Shown in pieces: positions 61,923 through 64,000 of a DNA stretch of 64,000 bases. The stretch lies in contig NZ_QKUF01000001.1 in the NCBI RefSeq assembly GCF_003253565.1, positions 515,867 to 579,866 on the forward strand, written 5' to 3'. The DNA comes from Thermosporothrix hazakensis. Its GTDB lineage: Bacteria > Chloroflexota > Ktedonobacteria > Ktedonobacterales > Ktedonobacteraceae. Below the pieces are notes generated by a model, which worked only from the letters and a program-made list of their open reading frames with translations, did no database searches and had not been told where the DNA came from. Both the position numbers and the translations under genes were made by a program. The stretch's first letter is position 1. Every line of letters starts with the position of its first letter.

Positions 61923-63185
61923 TTATTCCCTTTTCAAGCGCCAGAAGCCAGACCAGAAAGAGCGACGTTGCTTCTGAACCGGCTCTAGAGGAACCGGGAG
62001 CTCATCCTGTATATGAACCTCCTCCAGTGCCTCAACCAATTCAAAAGCCGAAGAGAACCGTTGCTCCGGCTCCAGAGCCAGGGCACGAAGCAGCACACGT
62101 TCCAGAGAGCGCGGGATTCCCGGGCGCAGTCTGGAAGGTTCCACTAATTCCAGCCCTTCACAGCGCTCAATCGCATTCATATATGCCTGCTCGATACTGG
62201 TTCCCGTTGTCTCTGCGCCTGTCTGCTCGGCACGCATACGGCGTAACGCGACTATCGGAGCGAAACGCGTGAAAAACATATAAAGTAAAGCACCCAATGA
62301 ATACACATCAGAGCGTTCGTCGGCGTATCCATAGAGCAACTCGGGCGCGATAAAAGGGTTATTTCCCGCGGTATTCAGGATCGGGAAAACACCATTATAA
62401 ATCTGCTGCGGGGTAAACGGACCCGCACCTTCATGCCAGAAACAGGGGGCAGGCGGCCAGGAAAATAACAATGTCGGCGTCCAGGGGGCCACCCCATCAC
62501 GATCAACCAGAATCGTCGTCGGGCTCACATCACCCAGAATAACGCCCAATCGATGCAACCGGGCAACCATTCGACACACCTGCAAGCCCCACTGCAAGGC
62601 GCATTCTTTGTGCAACCACGCAGGCCAGCTCTCGCGCAGCAAAAGCTCTTGCAGTGTCATTGGTAATACCTGAAGATGGCTGTAAGCACACTGCAAGCGA
62701 ATGATAAGATAGTAGCGCCCGCCCTCCACAAGCACACGCTCGCTCACCAGAGGCAGGCCAACGGGACAGAACAGCGTTGAGTGTTGCGCTTCTTCCAGCA
62801 GAGCATTTTCGATACAATCGCGAACCAGCGGATCAAGCCCAACCAGCACCACTTCACGAATCGCAACCAGCGGCTCAAACTCTTTATCGCCACCCGCCGA
62901 GCTACCGACCCGCCTTCCCAGATAGAGATTAACCCGGGGACGCTGATACAGCAGTTGCTCGATACAATAGCATCCATCCAGAATAATATCACCGTTCCGC
63001 AGTGGTTCACCTGTATCCGTGCCATCGGGATACGCGGAACAGAAATCTTGAAACGAGAGATCAAGCGGGGTCCGAATCAGGGAGAGCTGCCAGCGAGCAT
63101 ACGCCTGCTCAAGCGTTTCCTCTTCCTGATCATTTATGTTTGTACACATAGCAAGATGCACATCCTCCACCACTCCACAATACAT
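61923..63185 (-). CDS. Ser/Thr kinase-like pseudokinase
   Basis: The protein has about 420 residues. The C-terminal kinase fold is clear from LHRLGVILGDVSPTTILVD (catalytic loop region), NPFIAPELLYGYADERSDVYSLGALLYM (P+1 and helix F; landmarks) and a RFSSAFELVEALEEV end. Activity signatures are missing: no Gly-rich loop (LLYQRPRVNLYLG), Lys replaced by Arg in VAIREVVL, HRD reads LGD, and DFG is replaced by LLFSW. ATG 63185 follows AAGGAAAAGG; ATG 63149 is an alternative. It probably acts as a signalling scaffold or inhibitor. There is no transmembrane helix. Confidence 0.8.
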   Translation of the reverse strand: MYCGVVEDVHLAMCTNINDQEEETLEQAYARWQLSLIRTPLDLSFQDFCSAYPDGTDTGEPLRNGDIILDGCYCIEQLLYQRPRVNLYLGRRVGSSAGGDKEFEPLVAIREVVLVGLDPLVRDCIENALLEEAQHSTLFCPVGLPLVSERVLVEGGRYYLIIRLQCAYSHLQVLPMTLQELLLRESWPAWLHKECALQWGLQVCRMVARLHRLGVILGDVSPTTILVDRDGVAPWTPTLLFSWPPAPCFWHEGAGPFTPQQIYNGVFPILNTAGNNPFIAPELLYGYADERSDVYSLGALLYMFFTRFAPIVALRRMRAEQTGAETTGTSIEQAYMNAIERCEGLELVEPSRLRPGIPRSLERVLLRALALEPEQRFSSAFELVEALEEVHIQDELPVPLEPVQKQRRSFWSGFWRLKRE

Positions 63186-63456
63186 GAAAACCTTTTCCTT
63201 AATTATTTTACCTGTCGCAGCAAGTTTTCTGTCACGTATCCATAGCTTGATTGACATTTTTCAAAAAATACCGTAGGATAGCATGAAAGTAGTTTACTCA
63301 GCAAACCGCTTATCATCGGGAATGGAACGTCTCTTCTGGTCTATGTACCAGAGGAACCAGCGATGTTCCATAAACTACTTTGTGTTGTTCCCTTTCCAGT
63401 TTCATTCTATACTTTTTGTATTCATCACCTCTCTACCCACGAAAAGGAGAACAGCC

Positions 63457-63660
63457 ATGCTAGACCAACAAGGACGACGAAGACGTTGGGCGCGGCTCTT
63501 GTTTATCATTCCTCTGGTAGCCCTGCTCTGGGTGCCATTCTACAGCTCCGGTAGCCCCGAACTGTTTGGCTTCCCCTACTTCTACTGGTATCAGCTACTC
63601 TGGATTATTTTCACTTCCCTGATTACCGCAGGCGTCTACCTCTTTGAGACCAGACGCTAA
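63457..63660 (+). CDS. DUF3311 small membrane protein
   Basis: The 67-residue protein starts at ATG 63457, seven bases after AAGGAG; longer in-frame starts lack a ribosome binding site. It has two helices (about 12-30 and 42-62) with the DUF3311 landmark LWVPFYSSGSPELFGFPYFYWYQLLW. DUF3311 proteins are found directly before sodium:solute symporter genes and are thought to be symporter subunits. The symporter follows 89 bases downstream. Confidence 0.85.
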   Translation: MLDQQGRRRRWARLLFIIPLVALLWVPFYSSGSPELFGFPYFYWYQLLWIIFTSLITAGVYLFETRR

Positions 63661-63749
63661 CCCGACTACTACCCGTCCCATAAAAGGCATTTAGCGCGGC
63701 CTTTTGACTTCACTCATCGATGTCTTTGCATGAAAGGAAGAGAGACACC

Positions 63750-64000
63750 ATGCAATGGGATGCAATCATTATCTTTCTATTTTTCTTCCTTTTTGTCACC
63801 GTGCTTGGCTTTATCGCAGCCCGCTGGCGGCGCGGTGACTTGAATAAGCTGCATGAATGGGGGCTGGCAGGGCGCCGCTTCGGCACGCTTATTACGTGGT
63901 TTCTGCTTGGTGGTGACCTCTACACCGCCTACACCTTTATCGCGGTACCGGCTGCCATGTTTGGCGTGGGCATTATGAGCGGCTGGTTTGCCGTTCCCTA
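63750..64000 (+). CDS. Sodium:solute symporter, C-terminus beyond right edge
   Basis: The first 83 residues are present. [20 protein letters not shown] is helix 1, followed by [32 protein letters not shown], the helix 1-2 region of MctP-type SSS transporters (landmarks). GAAAGGAAG precedes ATG 63750. With DUF3311 upstream it forms a typical organic-acid uptake pair. The substrate cannot be stated from this part. Confidence 0.86.
   Translation, partial: MQWDAIIIFLFFFLFVTVLGFIAARWRRGDLNKLHEWGLAGRRFGTLITWFLLGGDLYTAYTFIAVPAAMFGVGIMSGWFAVP

Overview
The window is a chromosomal segment of about 52-55% G+C. It most likely comes from a soil-type member of the Chloroflexota, class Ktedonobacteria. 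The evidence is the gene style rather than a marker gene: ECF sigma factors coupled to zinc-finger (ZAS) anti-sigma proteins, membrane Ser/Thr kinases, a MerR remnant with two HTH modules, many zinc-ribbon and TPR/HEAT proteins of unknown function, and SAM-I and T-box leader RNAs together with strong intrinsic terminators. No rRNA, tRNA, CRISPR array, prophage or intact insertion sequence was seen. The taxonomic call is an inference.

Layout. 1-4.1 kb: an MDR dehydrogenase cut by the left edge, a TreT-like trehalose synthase, a TetR/DoxX pair with matching operators, and a decayed MerR gene. 4.2-10.1 kb (minus strand): a half-length alanyl-tRNA synthetase behind a T-box leader, a methyltransferase-like protein, an SDR, an enoyl-CoA hydratase and HolB. 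10.6-15.3 kb: an ECF sigma factor with a large membrane anti-sigma, an acyl-CoA dehydrogenase, and a TnpB fossil. 15.7-22.0 kb (minus strand): a SAM-cycle cluster, metK (with SAM-I riboswitch), ahcY, a PfkB kinase, an HD protein and mtnA. 22.2-28.3 kb: structured RNA elements, a second ECF/ZAS pair, a candidate structured ncRNA, a hybrid-like GAF histidine kinase with a CheY-like regulator, and pepA. 28.7-35.4 kb: a Mn/Fe NRAMP transporter with a promoter-overlapping palindrome, an MFS exporter, an AIM24 protein, a methyltransferase, moaD-moaE, and a fused MntA-HepT-like gene under a hairpin that buries its ribosome binding site. 35.5-50.3 kb: TPR protein, GntR regulator, thioredoxin, Bax-inhibitor-1 protein, zinc-ribbon proteins, ferredoxin, a 52-residue small ORF with its own promoter, an Eis-like acetyltransferase, a membrane Ser/Thr kinase, an M29 aminopeptidase, a YbjN protein, a DUF1015 protein and an FAD oxidoreductase. 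50.3-64.0 kb: a HEAT protein, a histidine-kinase-like protein without an ATPase domain, a principal-type sigma factor with AT-hook-like N-terminal motifs, an APC-transporter-GGDEF-HD-GYP fusion, a TPSP-repeat membrane protein, a pseudokinase, DUF3311 and a sodium:solute symporter cut by the right edge.

How the genes work together. The clearest pathway is SAM synthesis and recycling (metK, ahcY, mtnA, possibly the PfkB kinase), with metK under SAM-I control. The rest is dominated by signalling: two ECF modules, one two-component pair, one true Ser/Thr kinase, one pseudokinase, one kinase fragment and one c-di-GMP enzyme. The most unusual items are the APC-GGDEF-HD-GYP fusion, the T-box-controlled AlaRS half-enzyme, the MntA-HepT fusion with a changed HEPN motif and sequestered Shine-Dalgarno, the unassigned structured RNAs at 17.3-17.6, 22.2-22.4 and 23.4-23.6 kb, and the small ORF with a terminator just ahead of the acetyltransferase gene.
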